Assembly (NCBI GenBank): GCA_023053545.1
Contig: JAKZAN010000118.1
Location: 31,576-95,575, forward strand
Source: Lepidurus packardi
Lineage: Eukaryota; Arthropoda; Branchiopoda; Notostraca; Triopsidae
Direction of reading: 5' to 3'
Length of the DNA stretch: 64,000 bases
Part shown: piece by piece, positions 36,823 through 48,044 of the stretch
Numbering within the stretch: position 1 is the stretch's first letter
Layout: every line of letters starts with the position of its first letter
Program-made: the position numbers and the translations under genes
The notes under the pieces: generated by a model
Databases searched by the model: none
Told to the model about the DNA's origin: nothing
The model's input: only the letters and a program-made list of their open reading frames with translations

Positions 36823-37589
36823 TCAATTCATCTTCACACGCTTGTGCGTACCTGCGAACCCCAACTTCGTGTCCTCAGGGTTCGCTGATCGGCCGCTCAG
36901 CAGAATCCGCACCCGGTCCTTTATCGTGTCCAGCCTCTCCTGGTTTTCTAGCTGCTCGTATCTGCGCTGCGCATTGATTTCCTCGATATCCCTGTTCATA
37001 TCGTAGATTCTGACCTGCAGGGACTCCTTTAGCTTGTCTAGAACCGCGATATGCTCTTTCATGACAAGAGGACCCAACTTTAAGCCAATCGATGTATTGA
37101 ACTCACTGCAGCGTTGTTAAGAATATGATGCGACGTTGGTTACCTGATCGCGGTGTACTCGTGGCGCACTCTGCCTTCATTGATTAGTTTTGTGTCGTCG
37201 GGATGGTTGCTGTTCAGGTTCACCTCAGGTACTATGTTAGCCTTCTTCGGCTTCTTGTCTTTACTCTATTTCTTGGAGAGAACTCGCTGTGCCTCAGCTG
37301 AGAAATGTTCGCTGCTCAGAAACGGAGTACTAGGCAGACTAAACTCTTAAAGATAGTTTTATCGCTTTTCACCTGTTTCCTGCAGTCTGTCCAGTTCAGT
37401 TTTGATGAGGTAGTTAATGACAGACTTGGGGACTGAGGAGTCGCTATCGACATAGGGGATGGCGGTGATGAGGTGGTTAAGAGGGTGGCGGTAGACCAAG
37501 GGTTTAGAGCCAGTAATACTGAGGACGGGCTGTTGTCTGGCTGGTTAGCTGTTGTGGCTGCCGTTGTTACTATTAGAGGGGAGGATCAT
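36823..37589 (-). CDS. BCAS2: BCAS2/SPF27-like spliceosome (NTC/Prp19) subunit
   Basis: Two exons (37589-37144, 37105-36823) with a 38-nt intron give 242 residues, close to the ~225 of human BCAS2. This protein is a helical core member of the Prp19 complex needed for spliceosome activation. The diagnostic N-terminal motif AIPYVDSD is present, followed by KSVINYLIKTEL and NYLEEFSLPSTPFLSS, equivalent to the human K-NYLEYLPAPN segment; the Glu after NYL is TAA (37347-37349). The C-terminal half is coiled coil (VLDKLKESLQVRIYDMNRDI). The spliced codon AG|T gives ISEFNTS. Identification is by motif order and length. Confidence 0.8.
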
Positions 37590-37830
37590 GTGGAGGAGTC
37601 TAATTTTTGTTATGAATGGATTCGTACTGATGTATAAGCAATAAGAGGTCAAAGGGAGTTGTTTATTATTATTCTCTTATAAACACGACCAATCTCAGGA
37701 GAAAAGATTAATCTGAAGAACTCAAGAAAAAAGCAGGAGTAAACCATTCTAACAATGCAGAGAGCTATATGCACAGATAAATGCTACCTACAATCCACTT
37801 TAGAAAAACATCATGTCATCACATGATTCC

Positions 37831-38342
37831 TCAACTGTAGGCCTGCACTCCGTAGTTGTTCCGGGACACGTTCGTCTTAGAGTCCCATTCCTTCGTGTCC
37901 ATAGAGTGCTTGGTGAAGTAGTCCTTGACGATCACCCGTTGTTTATCCCGCACATCCGGGCAGTAGCCCTGCACAATGCATGTCTCGCCTTCCTTGAACT
38001 CGCCCTTCGTCATGCCTTCATATAAACAGTTAATCTCGTTCACGGTGTCTGTCAGCACGAACTACTTGCCCAATCTCTAAGTCGACAATCGTATAGTGCG
38101 AGGCTTGATGGTGCCTACGATGTTGAAAGACATGTTGTTCTTTATCTCGAAGTTTTCCAGGTAGTCTGTGACTGTGAAGGTGACAGTGGGACCTGTTGCA
38201 GACTGAGGTATTGCCAGTAATCAGGATACATGTGCTGGTGTGCATTATTTACGTTGTAGAAGTAGGTGAGTCCGATATGGCCAGCTGCGAGAGTGCCGAG
38301 GAATTTGAATAGATTGAGTCGGCTGGAGATAAGAGAGGCCAT
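37831..38342 (-). CDS. CcmE: CcmE-type mitochondrial haem chaperone
   Basis: Two exons (38342-38253, 38202-37831), 50-nt intron, 153 residues. CcmE carries haem in System I (Ccm) cytochrome c maturation; ciliate mitochondria use this system. A hydrophobic N-terminal anchor (LFKFLGTLAAGHIGLTYFY) is followed by the CcmE beta-barrel: FNIVGTIKPRTIRL, KEFVLTDTVNEINCLYEGM, GEFKEGETCIVQGY and VIVKDYFTKHSMDTKEW. His in TKH matches the haem-binding His of the AKHDExY motif. The usual Tyr four residues later is Thr here. Two TAG codons (in RLSTERLGKEF) read well as Glu. A nuclear-encoded, mitochondrially targeted inner-membrane protein facing the intermembrane space is inferred. Confidence 0.8.
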
Positions 38343-38722
38343 AGAGATCGCGATAGTCTAGGGTTGATTATGATAGTGTGTGAGAAGTAACTATTTTGTA
38401 GGAGAGGAGTAGGTGGTGCCTGGACGTAGATTTGTAGCCTTATTGATGGTTATCACGATGGTCTATTTTATTTTATTTTTCGTTTAGTTTTACTATTGGG
38501 GAGGGTGTTGGTTCTGCGAATTATATTTTTAATTGCCGTAGAAAAGACACTAGAGCTCATTTAGTTACCAGAAAATTGTAGGCGCAGCAATAGCAATAAG
38601 CAGAAATACTTGGGAAACTTCAGAAAAATAACATCACTCCCAACGCTAAGACTATAATTTAAACACTACTCCCATACAACTCTATATAAGAGTATTCACC
38701 AAATAACCAGTCCAACTACATT
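38343..38722. promoter_or_regulatory. Divergent intergenic region, CcmE / CIAO3
   Basis: 380 bases between divergent genes for haem and Fe-S biogenesis. AT-rich at 38455-38480 and 38520-38570. It must contain both promoters; a shared control region is possible but not shown. Confidence 0.4.
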
Positions 38723-40134
38723 ATGTTCACCGGCGCTATCAAACTCGCCAACATCGACGACTACATCGCTCCTGCCCAGCAGTGCGTCAAACCCATGATG
38801 GAGGAAACTCCTCTCACCACCATCAAAACCAATAACAAACCAGAAATACCCTCATCACAACCAATACCCCCCAACCAGCAACTACCTCCACCAAAGCCAC
38901 TATCACCCTCAACGACTGTCTTGCCTGTAGTGGCTGTGTGACTTCTGCCGAGTCCATCCTCATCGAGCAGATGAGCATCACCGAGTTTCTCTCCAAGACC
39001 AACCAAAAGAACACATAGTTGTTCATTATGATATCAACCCAATCTAGAGCATCTCTCGCTCATCACTATAATATTAGTGGCGAGTAACTCATGTGTAAGC
39101 TCCAACACTTCTTCTCCAGAGAGTTTCCCACTTTTAAGGGGCTTTACGACATGTTTTAATCTGTACAGATGTGTCACGATCTGATCTGTCAAGAGTTTCA
39201 GGACAGAGTTTTACCCAGGGTATAAGAGGCTTAAGGCGAGCCTAAAGCTGAGTCTCTCTTGCCTGTGCTATGTTCCTAATGCCCTGGATGGGTGTGCTAT
39301 GCTGAGAAAGTCACGAGCCCTGAAGTTGTTTCGAGGCTTAGCAAAGTGAAATCCCCCCAACAACTACTCGGGCGATTTATCAAAAATAAATTTTCGGTGC
39401 CGCCAGAACAAAATGACATCAACACGTATGTAGTGTCCATCATGCCATGCTTCGACAAGAAACTCTAAGCCATCAGATTCAACATCAACGAAAAGGTTAA
39501 AGAAGTAGACTTGGTTCTCAGCAGCCAGTAAGTTGTGGACCTCATTAACATGACTCAGGCCAAAACCAGCGACACCGTCTCAGGCGAGCAGGAACAAATA
39601 CCCTTGTAATCAAAATTTCCATACGAAGGGATAGAGTGGAAGTTTGATATTTCGCTGTTCAACCTACCAGAAATCAGCATGAATAAGAGTAACTAAATCC
39701 TAACGAATGTGTAGGATCCTAGATGTAATGGATACATACACTCCTTACTCACCAGACTCCAGATCAAAGACTACTCTTCCAAGCAGGTGCGTAACTCTGA
39801 TTTCATCGAGTACGAGTTCAACTATAAGGGGAAAACTCTGAAGATGGCCCAGTGCTTTGGTTTCCGCAATATCCAGAACGTCGTCCGCAACATAAAGTCA
39901 GGGAAGTGTGACTATGTCTATATCGAGATAATGGCATGTCCTGTAGGGTGCTTCAATGGCGGAGGCCAAATCAAGAACAAACTCATCAAACCTAAAGAAT
40001 TAGCAGCAGCACTAGAGAAAAGCACGCAGAACCGAGTGGCTTCCAGCAATATGAACACCAAAGCCTCTGACGAGCACTTTGCGGAGTACAAGGCTGTGGA
40101 GAAGAACCTCAGCGCGAAGCTATCGGATTGGTGA
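38723..40134 (+). CDS. NAR1: CIAO3/NAR1 Fe-hydrogenase-like Fe-S assembly protein, frame broken
   Basis: This is the cytosolic Fe-S assembly (CIA) factor NAR1/CIAO3. The N-terminal cluster Cys is in QQCVKPM, followed by [13 protein letters not shown]; the hydrogenase-like cluster motifs are [28 protein letters not shown] and [13 protein letters not shown], so all expected Cys are visible. Two conserved Glu (DKKL-E-A and the Glu before VVDLI) are TAA at 39466-39468 and 39529-39531. The ATG (38723) and the rest are in different frames: between about 38790 and 38910 one base is missing, with no GT available for an intron. It may be a sequencing or assembly error, a -1 shift, or a real lesion. 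From 38905 to TGA 40134 the frame is intact, about 410 codons. Confidence 0.85.
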
Positions 40135-40364
40135 CACTGCAGTTGTATGTATTGTGAGTGCTCATCGCAGTTTCAATATGTATAAGTGTACCCTCGAAGG
40201 GTGTTGTCCAGGCGATGATGAATGTCTGAGCACCTTTTGCTGTCTGCTTCATTTCGACCTACACTAATTCATTCCCAAACACTCAAGTTTTACTTTTTGA
40301 TTGTGTAGTTTTATTACCTAGCCAAAGATAAATAAAACATTTTTGTATCCTATTCTAACCACCA

Positions 40365-41186
40365 ATGACTCAAGTCGGACGCATCAAACTCAATACCCTC
40401 CTCACCATCGAGATTCCCCTACTCCTCGCTCTCCCATGCTATTCCTACTATATGGCTGTCTCCAAGAAGGAGGTCCCTGCCTACCCCTTCGTCACAATTA
40501 CTGACACCGCTTGTCCCTACCCCCAAAACATCCTTTTCCGCTTCGGCATGCTTACTGCTGCTTCTTTCCTCTCCCTCATCTTCTACTGCATCTTCAGGTA
40601 ACACAGCATTGCCTATTCATTTTATCCGCATTTTATCCTGATATCTAGTTGGCTCCACTACGTCAAAGAACGTATACGATATCCCAAAAAGATCAGCTCC
40701 TGGCTCTACCCCGTCAGTCAGTTCGCCATCCTGACATACGCTATAACAATCGGCACAATTGACTCTAACGATATCGGAAACCTCCATACTCCCTGCGCCA
40801 TCATATTCTTCGTGATCCTATTCACGGTGACCCTGAACCTGACTGTGCTGATCAGCGACATGCGGCAATGGGATGCGAGCGTGGTGTCGTCGGAGAGCTG
40901 GTTCTTCAAGAAGCTGACGTGCCTGTACTTGGTGGCCCTGTGGAGCTACTGCCTGTACGGAATCCTTTTCAACAGCAAAAGCTAGGAGATAAATAAGCAG
41001 AATCCATATGTAGTAATTCTGGAATGGAATGAAGTATTTGTGAATCTGCTGTGGGTGTTCTCCTTCAGGACGGACTGGAAGAACGTGTACCTCAGCTTCA
41101 ATGGTGCCAAGGCAGAAGGCAGCTTGCAAATGCAATAAGTCAGATCCGAATACCCTGAGATGTCGGTGGAAATGGCTTCTAATTGA
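40365..41186 (+). CDS. Frag1/DRAM/PGAP2-like multi-pass membrane protein
   Basis: Two exons (40365-40597, 40649-41186), intron 51 nt, 256 residues. About six hydrophobic helices are apparent: LLTIEIPLLLALPCYSYYMA, FRFGMLTAASFLSLIFYCIF, FAILTYAITIGTI, CAIIFFVILFTVTLNLTVLI, LTCLYLVALWSYCLYGILF and a final EVFVNLLWVFSF. The loop after helix 1 with TDTACPYPQNILFRFGM resembles the first luminal loop of Frag1/DRAM/Sfk1 proteins (also PGAP2), which work in GPI-anchor remodelling or autophagy-related membranes. The family call is by topology and that loop only. A single TAG and two TAA codons read as Glu in hydrophilic ends. Confidence 0.6.
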
Positions 41187-41259
41187 TGGCCCATATTTTC
41201 TACAGTTCTATGCAGCCAAAATAGATTAATACAAATATGAGGAAGAATCTATTATCGAC

Positions 41260-42282
41260 TCAAAAAGCATGGTATAAAGGGTAGGTGACATTCCCAGCAA
41301 AACCGACCGTCGCGTCAAAAGCTACTGGCGAGATTGCAAACGCGGCATTCGGCAACCCTTTGTATAGATTCCGGTATTTTTGCATAATGCCAGGCATCAG
41401 GAAGTTTCCGAAATTCTCCTTCGCGAAAGTTTGACATGTCGTTTAGGTGTTGCAAGGCGTACCTATCGCTATTCTATCCACTGTTATGGTCTTCAGATTC
41501 GAGCAAGAGCTATCGCTACCCGAGAAATATTGAAGAGGCGGCTTGATCGAGTATTCGTAGATAGCGTAGTTGTAGTTCTTGATAACGAGGAGATTGCGGG
41601 TCATGTTGGCAATATAAGCTTCGTAAAAGCCCCGGTTCACGAGTAAAGAACCATTATTATGCATAAAGTGGTCACGGTCTCGTGGAGATATGCACATTAT
41701 GCAGATGTAACTCCGCATCATACTAGTCTCCATTTGGCGAATCTCATTCATTGCTTTAACATACTGTGGATATAGAGTGGCGATTGTTGCATTTGTGATA
41801 GTGCTTTCGGTTTAGTTGTTGACCCCTGGGATCTTGTAGCTGCTGAAAGCGGCACCATTGATTATGCATTTACTGAAGTTAAAGGCCGAGCTCACTCCCG
41901 AGAGGTTGCCCCGCCAGTCCCTCACGAATAACTGATAGGGATTGTCATAGTAGTATTACTCGGCATAGGCTGGCATTAATATATTGAAAGCGTCCCTGAT
42001 GTTGGTGGTATTGCAGCAGGTCCTGCCGCTAGGGTAAAAGTTGCCGCATGTACCAAAGTCCGTGACGTTTTTTACTCTGAAGCCGTGGTGTCCCCACGTA
42101 TCAGTGAAGAACTTGTTGATGCGATTTCCAGTGGTGGCATTGAGCATGCCTTGTGAAAATATCTGACGAGCCGGTTTGGCTGCGATGAGATCGACACACC
42201 TGGAGTAAGGATTGTAGATGGCCTAGGTGTAGACGACGAGAAGGATAAGTAGAGGGAAGATGATGTGAGGCTGTTTGGGCAT
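41260..42282 (-). CDS. Secreted or membrane-facing glycoprotein
   Basis: Single exon, 340 residues. A signal peptide (MPKQPHIIFPLLILLVVYTE, the last Glu from TAG) precedes a Cys-containing extracellular-type domain with many N-glycosylation sequons (NATT, NVT, NTTN, NLS, NFS, NNT-like, NAT, NGS, NMT, NVT). Cys are spaced as in CGNFYPSGRTCCN, CIIN, CIMC and SCSN, probably disulfide pairs. A helical stretch (YPQYVKAMNEIRQMETSMMRS) sits in the middle. No known domain is recognised. Likely a surface or food-vacuole protein. Confidence 0.65.
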
Positions 42283-42503
42283 TAGCTGCTTAGGCTGAAC
42301 TCAGGGTTAGTTTTTACAAGTATTAATTCTAGTATTTTTCGGTTTTTCTTTATTTATAGCCAGCAGAGGCATATTTTAAAGATCACTAGTCTGTTATTGC
42401 TATTTTAATACGGAAATGGCGGTCAGTTTTAGTTAATTACCTAAGACACACAATCCTCATTATACACAACATTCAATTGCTTTGCTAATCAGCCCACCCT
42501 CTC

Positions 42504-45500
42504 TCAAGGCGAGCTCAGGTACATCTAGCTCAACCGCGGCGGCAGTTTCAGCATCGACGAACCCCTCAAGTCCTTCGTCTAGCACTCAGGGATGCTGTTT
42601 TCTTACGGCAGCATCTTGAATAGGTTGATCGCTTCGTATATTTGTTTGGTCTGTTCCGGCATGTACCTCAGGTTTGGCTGCCCGTCGCCAACCAGTTCCT
42701 TGCGGATCGCCTATGGGCTTTTATCCTTCCTCAGGTGATTCTGCACTGCCGCTAATTCCTCGCCTGTCAGCAGATTCAGCTACCAGTTAAATAGCATCAA
42801 AACGTCCTGTTCGCTCATGGCTCCCACATTATCGATGTAGCTATAGAACACAATATTGATGCGCTGCTTCTTGTCTAGACGGAAATTCCTAATTGTGTTG
42901 TGTTCGACGTGTAGCTCAGTCAGGGATTAGATTTTAGCCTTATCGGTTGTTATCACGCATATCTTGTTATAAGCTAGATCTAGCTTAGAGAGTCTGCTTG
43001 TTGCTGGGAATTCAGTCAAGTCGAAGGACTTCAGGTAGTTATAGCGCAAGGAGACTTCTTCGAGTTTGGACAGGCTGCCGAAGCCACGGATGGAACCGAG
43101 TCTATTTGCGCGAAGATCGAGTTTAACGAGTGAGCTGGACTGCCAGGAGCTGAAGTCCAGTTCTTTGAGGAAGTTATGCTTAAGGTCGAGAGAGCGAAGG
43201 TTGGGCAGACCTTGCAAAGATTCGACCGATTTGATTCTATTAACGGAGACATCCAACTCCTGAAGAGTGGGAAGCCGACAAGAAGTTTGTCTTAGTTCAA
43301 GTTTCTCGATCTGGTTGCCCTCTGAGATTCGATTAGTAAAATATTAATGGAAGATTACACTTAATCCTTACTTAGATGGACCGAGAGCAGGTTGGTCATC
43401 TCGGCGTCTTCCAACCACGAAAGGTTTCTGATCAGGTTGTGCTCCAAGTGAATAGCACTTACTTCCGGCAGAGAGCTTTGGCTCACCTGGATCTTCGATA
43501 TTCTGTTGCTATCTTCGCAATGACTCATATTCATCAATCAGAAATCAGTAATGTGTACCTGCACGCAGAGTCACAAGCTTCGGCAGACTCGTTCCCCTCA
43601 GGTCCAGGTGGCTGATGACATTCCTCTCGATGCATAACTCCACGAGCACCGGGAACCTGTTATGCGAGAAGTCGATCTCAGCAATCTGGTTCTCCCTGAC
43701 GTCTAAGTACTTGAGAGTTTCTGTTTTCAAGAAGTCTACCAAGTGTAGTTTTCTGTCCACTATGGATACCCTTTCTGCGGATCTGAGTTCTGCGAGTTTA
43801 GTCTTGATGGTCTTGTTCATGTCTTCGAGATCCCTGAGGTAGTTCATGACTGCCCTACTGTTTTCGAGTCTTTTGCCGAAGAGAGGCAGAGTCTCGCGGT
43901 CGTAGTAGTCATCCAGAATCAAGTGTCTTGGTTCTGCGCCGGGTATTGTAACAGCCACGTATTTTCCTCCAGATGTGAGTTTTTGTTTGTTGAGTTCGGG
44001 ATCAGCAAAAATATCTCTATCCGTGATTTCGTTCCTCGAGATTATGAGTCTCTGAGTGGATTAGGAGAATTGGAAGACGTAGGCGAGAGTCAATTACTAC
44101 AGCTCAAAGACCTCTGCAGGATAGTTTTCTTTGATGAAGTTTTCCATTAGCTCTACTTTCTTGTCTTTGCTGTGCGGTGCTGCCTTGTCCAGCACGTCTA
44201 GGATCTTGATCACCTTGGTTCTTCCTGAGGGAATCAGGCATATGTAGTGCAGTGGTACTCTCCGCAGCCTTTAGATCTGAGACACCTTGATTTCCTCTAC
44301 CAGCTCCGACAGATCGCTTCCCAACAAATACAGGTATTTGCTTTACTTGGGGAGGCGCTCCAGGATACACTAGCCACAAATTCTTCTGGCTTTGTCTTTG
44401 ACTCTATTCTTCTCTATCTACTAAAACGACCTGAGGAAAGACTCTTGTGGATAGATGAACTTCCAGCAGTTGCTGCAAGTGAATGGAGTCTCCATCTTGA
44501 GTTCCTCAAAGCCCTCAATGTTGATATTCTTTGAACCATGATCATAGGTAGCAACGAAATCAAGGGTCTTGATCTTGACATCTCTTAGGGCTCGTTCGAA
44601 AAAGGAGACGGTTGGAGATAGATGATTATTTGTGATGACTGCCTAGGTTAGGGGGCCGTATTTGGATCTCTCCAGCTCATAGAGGAAGTGGCTGAAGTAA
44701 TCGATAGTTTTGTGTTTGTCAGCTGAGTCTTCCGCCTCGCTGGTGATAGCCAACTGGAGTTCACAAATAATAGGGGTGCCCAGCAACTTTATATTTAACA
44801 AGAAATCACGGTTGAGAGAGTCGAGTCGATTTTTGACTCGGACTATTTTGAAACTCTTATTGCTCATCAGATTTCTGTACACGCTCTAGATTTCATACTT
44901 TGTGCCTGAGCATTTCGCCCTTAAAAGGTCGTACAGTCCGAAACTCAGCAAAGAGATCGGCTACTTTTTGCTCTCGGAATTGAAGTCGTGTTCGGCTTCA
45001 AGAATATGGTGGATCAGAGACTCCAAATAGCCAGTAGTGATTTTAGAAATTGGATCTGAGAGGATAGCAGTTGCCAAGCCGATGGAGACATCTTTGGAGG
45101 GAATATAGTAGAAAGTATGTTTGTTCTTCTAGATGCAGTTGACCAGTTCGGAGAGGGCCAGTCTCACTTCGGAGGCATCTTCGCTGATAGAGTAGAACTT
45201 GTCGATGGATCGCTTGAGTTTTTCCTTGAGGAGTTCTTTTTCGCTGTTGGTTAGACTCATGCCCTTGTTGTTGATGACCTTACTTATGAATTTCTCCTCC
45301 CTCTCTGTTGACATGAGAGCGATGTCCGAAATCTTCTTTTAGAGGTCTTCGATCCACTTGATTAAGACTCTCAGGATTTCCGGATTCTTTATTTTGATTC
45401 CTTTCTCCTTCAGCTACTAGACACTGTAGATAGGAGCATGGGCTCTGAACTTCATGCCAATCTCATTATGCACCTATTTTCTTGGCAGATCTGAGTCTTT

Positions 45501-46980
45501 GGTGTATTTCACGAAGAGCTTGGCGTTCTGGCGAAGCATCGTGTTGTTTATGTCGCCCATCATCTGGCTGGTTTCAAAGGGAGAGTTGAAAGACATGGTC
45601 ATATCGTTATTGTTGGCGTTGGCATTCCTAGAGGCAGCATTGACAGCCAAATAGGAGGTATCCCTGACAGAAGTAGCGCCGGTCTGTTCTTCCGAAAGAG
45701 GCAAGGATGCGATTTCCTTGAAATCAACGACTGAGAAAATGCTCTGCAACTATTTTCGGAATCGAGGGAACTCTCGTTTGCTGATTCGGATGAAGTAGTT
45801 CAGCACCTATTTGATTTTAGTGGAGTACTGACCCTATTTTTAGTAATGGAAGACTATCTGAGTTCCTGACAAACTATCGTTCTCTGGGTCTGAAAGCGTA
45901 TTGAATTCCTTGAGGAAGCGCTAGCAAGAGTGATCCACGTAGCCCCTTTTCTTGATGGGATACTTCGTCATCAAGTATTTCAAAGCATTCTTCGACTGGA
46001 TCGTATACTCGTTCAGGATCTCATTTTTATACAGTTTCCAGAGATAAGGGTAGTTCTGGATTAGGTAGCCCATAAACTCCACACTGTTCAGGATCAGGTT
46101 GTTAGAGAAACACACTTTCATGCTATCCTTCGCCAACTCCTGCTTTTAGAATCGAGAAAATATGACCTAGCTCAGCTCACTATACAGGTCGCCTGTCCAC
46201 AATGCGATCTGGTCTTTGAATTTATTGTAATCGTACATCGTACTAATCTTGCAGTCGAAAGGAACGAGTATGTCCTTTTCGCGAGTTTTGAGTATTTTGG
46301 TCGACGATAAGTCCGTGTAGGATGGGGGTTGCGACACATTGGAAATACGGTGAATACTGTCTTAGATACGCTTATTACTGGAAATAGAGGGGCAGTCCAG
46401 CTGGATCTCGAACTCCTCCTCTTTGCGACTACTACCCCACTAGTTACGCACACTTCCCTTCTTTACTATACTCTGGCCATTGATGTTGGTCGACTGCGCA
46501 TGCCGTAGATTGGGGCCACTCGTCTGCAAGTTATTGTCTTTGTTTTTATTCATTGGCATAATTTCCTAAGCAACCACCCCAGTGTTTGCGAATGAGTTCC
46601 CTGATGCTGAAGTACAGACCTTCTGGAGCTACTTGAAGTTTAGTTTGGACATTTCGAGGCTAAGAGTCTCCAGTCTGATGTGCCGATTGTGGTAATCCTA
46701 TGGTCTCAAATAACAGTAAAGTCTATGCTTGTGGTTGGAGTTACTCGGGACTAGAGATTGAGGGTAGTCAGCTAAGACTTAATGTTCTTGAGGGTGTCCA
46801 ACATAAGAGTGTCTCTGCTTTAGATTCTCTGGATGAGGTCCAGGGTTCTGTTTTGGGTCTAAACTGAAGAGAAGGGCGTATTATGAGATGTTTGATGAGA
46901 ACCTATTGTTGGAGACGGAGTAGCTAGATGAGCTGCTGAGTGGGGAGGGCGTTGGGGTTATGACTATTGGTGTCACTCAT
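42504..46980 (-). CDS. Large protein with zinc-knuckle-like region and C-terminal LRRs
   Basis: Exons 46980-46903, 46847-43559, 43512-43372 and 43321-42504 (introns 55, 46 and 50 nt) give 1441 residues. The first ~850 residues are helical with no familiar domain. Near residue 870 is TPFTCSNCWKFIYPQ followed 25 residues later by RRICGECIL, a CxxC...CxxC pair that could bind zinc. From about residue 1080 a leucine-rich repeat domain starts: NQIAEIDFSHNRFPVLVELC, HLDLRGTSLPKLVTL, ISKIQVSQSSLPEVSAI, NLRSLDLKHNFLKELD, KLEEVSLRYNYLKSFD, RLSKLDLAYNKICVI, spacing about 21-23 residues with intron positions inside repeats. A cytosolic scaffold is likely; function unknown. The first exon is short and its splice (phase 0) is inferred. 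Confidence 0.7.
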
Positions 46981-47279
46981 GGGTGGACTGGAAGAAATAA
47001 ATAGACTCTTAATACAGTATGTATTAGTCTTGAAGGTAAAGAAGTTTGATTAAACAACGAGTGGGTGACAATTTAAACTTAGTTTAGTGCACTCCGATGA
47101 TTCAATTAGGAGTCAAAGATTCTCATTAATCACTGCTGAAACCGAAATATAAACGCCCATCATACACTCTTGTCACTCCAATACCCAAATCACACATTTA
47201 TCCCCACTTTAACTCGGAACTTCATATTCCCTAACTACCCACAAATCCCTTCTAATGCTCCAAAATGCAAACTAAATCA
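46981..47279. other. Intergenic region
   Basis: 299 bases, AT-rich, no gene seen. It must hold the promoter of the LRR gene. Confidence 0.35.
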
Positions 47280-47847
47280 TCACACCGACAGCTTGCTCGA
47301 GTACCCGTGCGACACCTGTAGAGTTCCTACCCGGAACTTTTCCAGCAGATACGTTGCGTTTACCCACGCGTGTGTGGCGTCTATTACGATAGAAATGCTT
47401 GTTCAAAGTTATTATGTTACTGAATAGTTGAGTGGCATCCTGTCCGCAGCCTTTCAGCAATTCTTCAGCACCTCCCGGATGGTAGTCGATGTATAGAGTC
47501 ACATCGTACACGACTCCATTGAGACACATCCACGCTGACTCTGGGGTTTGGTGTTCGTACAACTATGCATTATCATATTGATTGGTAGGTACTTCTTCCA
47601 GTGTGATGGCTCGGTTGTTCTTAGATGCGCTATTGCCCATGTTCTGGATGATCTTCAGGTACTCGTGTTGCGGCTTGCCGGTTTTGACAATCTTCGAGAA
47701 TGGGACTGAAGGGGGCGACTGCTTAGGAGGTGGATTTTTAGGGACTGCGAATTAGGAGGCTTGATTATTATTTTTGGTAGAACCCTTGTTGAGTAGTCCC
47801 ACATCGTCCACTTTGATGTTGATTTTGATATCTGCGTCTTCGCTCAT
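47280..47847 (-). CDS. Cytochrome b5-domain protein, NCB5OR-like N-terminus
   Basis: Two exons (47847-47421, 47380-47280), intron 40 nt, 175 residues. Residues 90-165 are a cytochrome b5 haem domain: ITLEEVP, AWMCLNGVVYDVTLYIDYHPGGAEELLKGCG, QDATQLFNATHAWVNATYLLEKFRVGTL. His in YHPGG and His in THAWVN are the two axial haem ligands; the second is created by the splice. The preceding FSKIVKTGKPQHEYL resembles the short segment before the b5 domain of NCB5OR, and the core is closer to that b5 type than to microsomal b5. There is no reductase domain and no membrane anchor, so it is a soluble electron carrier. TGA stop at 47280. Confidence 0.8.
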
Positions 47848-48044
47848 TCTGCTGCAGTGTAGAGTATTAGATTTTTGAAACACTTCTCAATATCTATTAG
47901 GATATTATATGTAAGCTAATCAACACCCCCTTCCTCCAGTGAGCTATCAGAGTTATTTTTGCAGGCTGAGCATAAAGAATAATGCCTCCTTATACATAGG
48001 CTCACATTTTATTGTCTCTCCACACCTTCCTTCTTCTTAGAACT

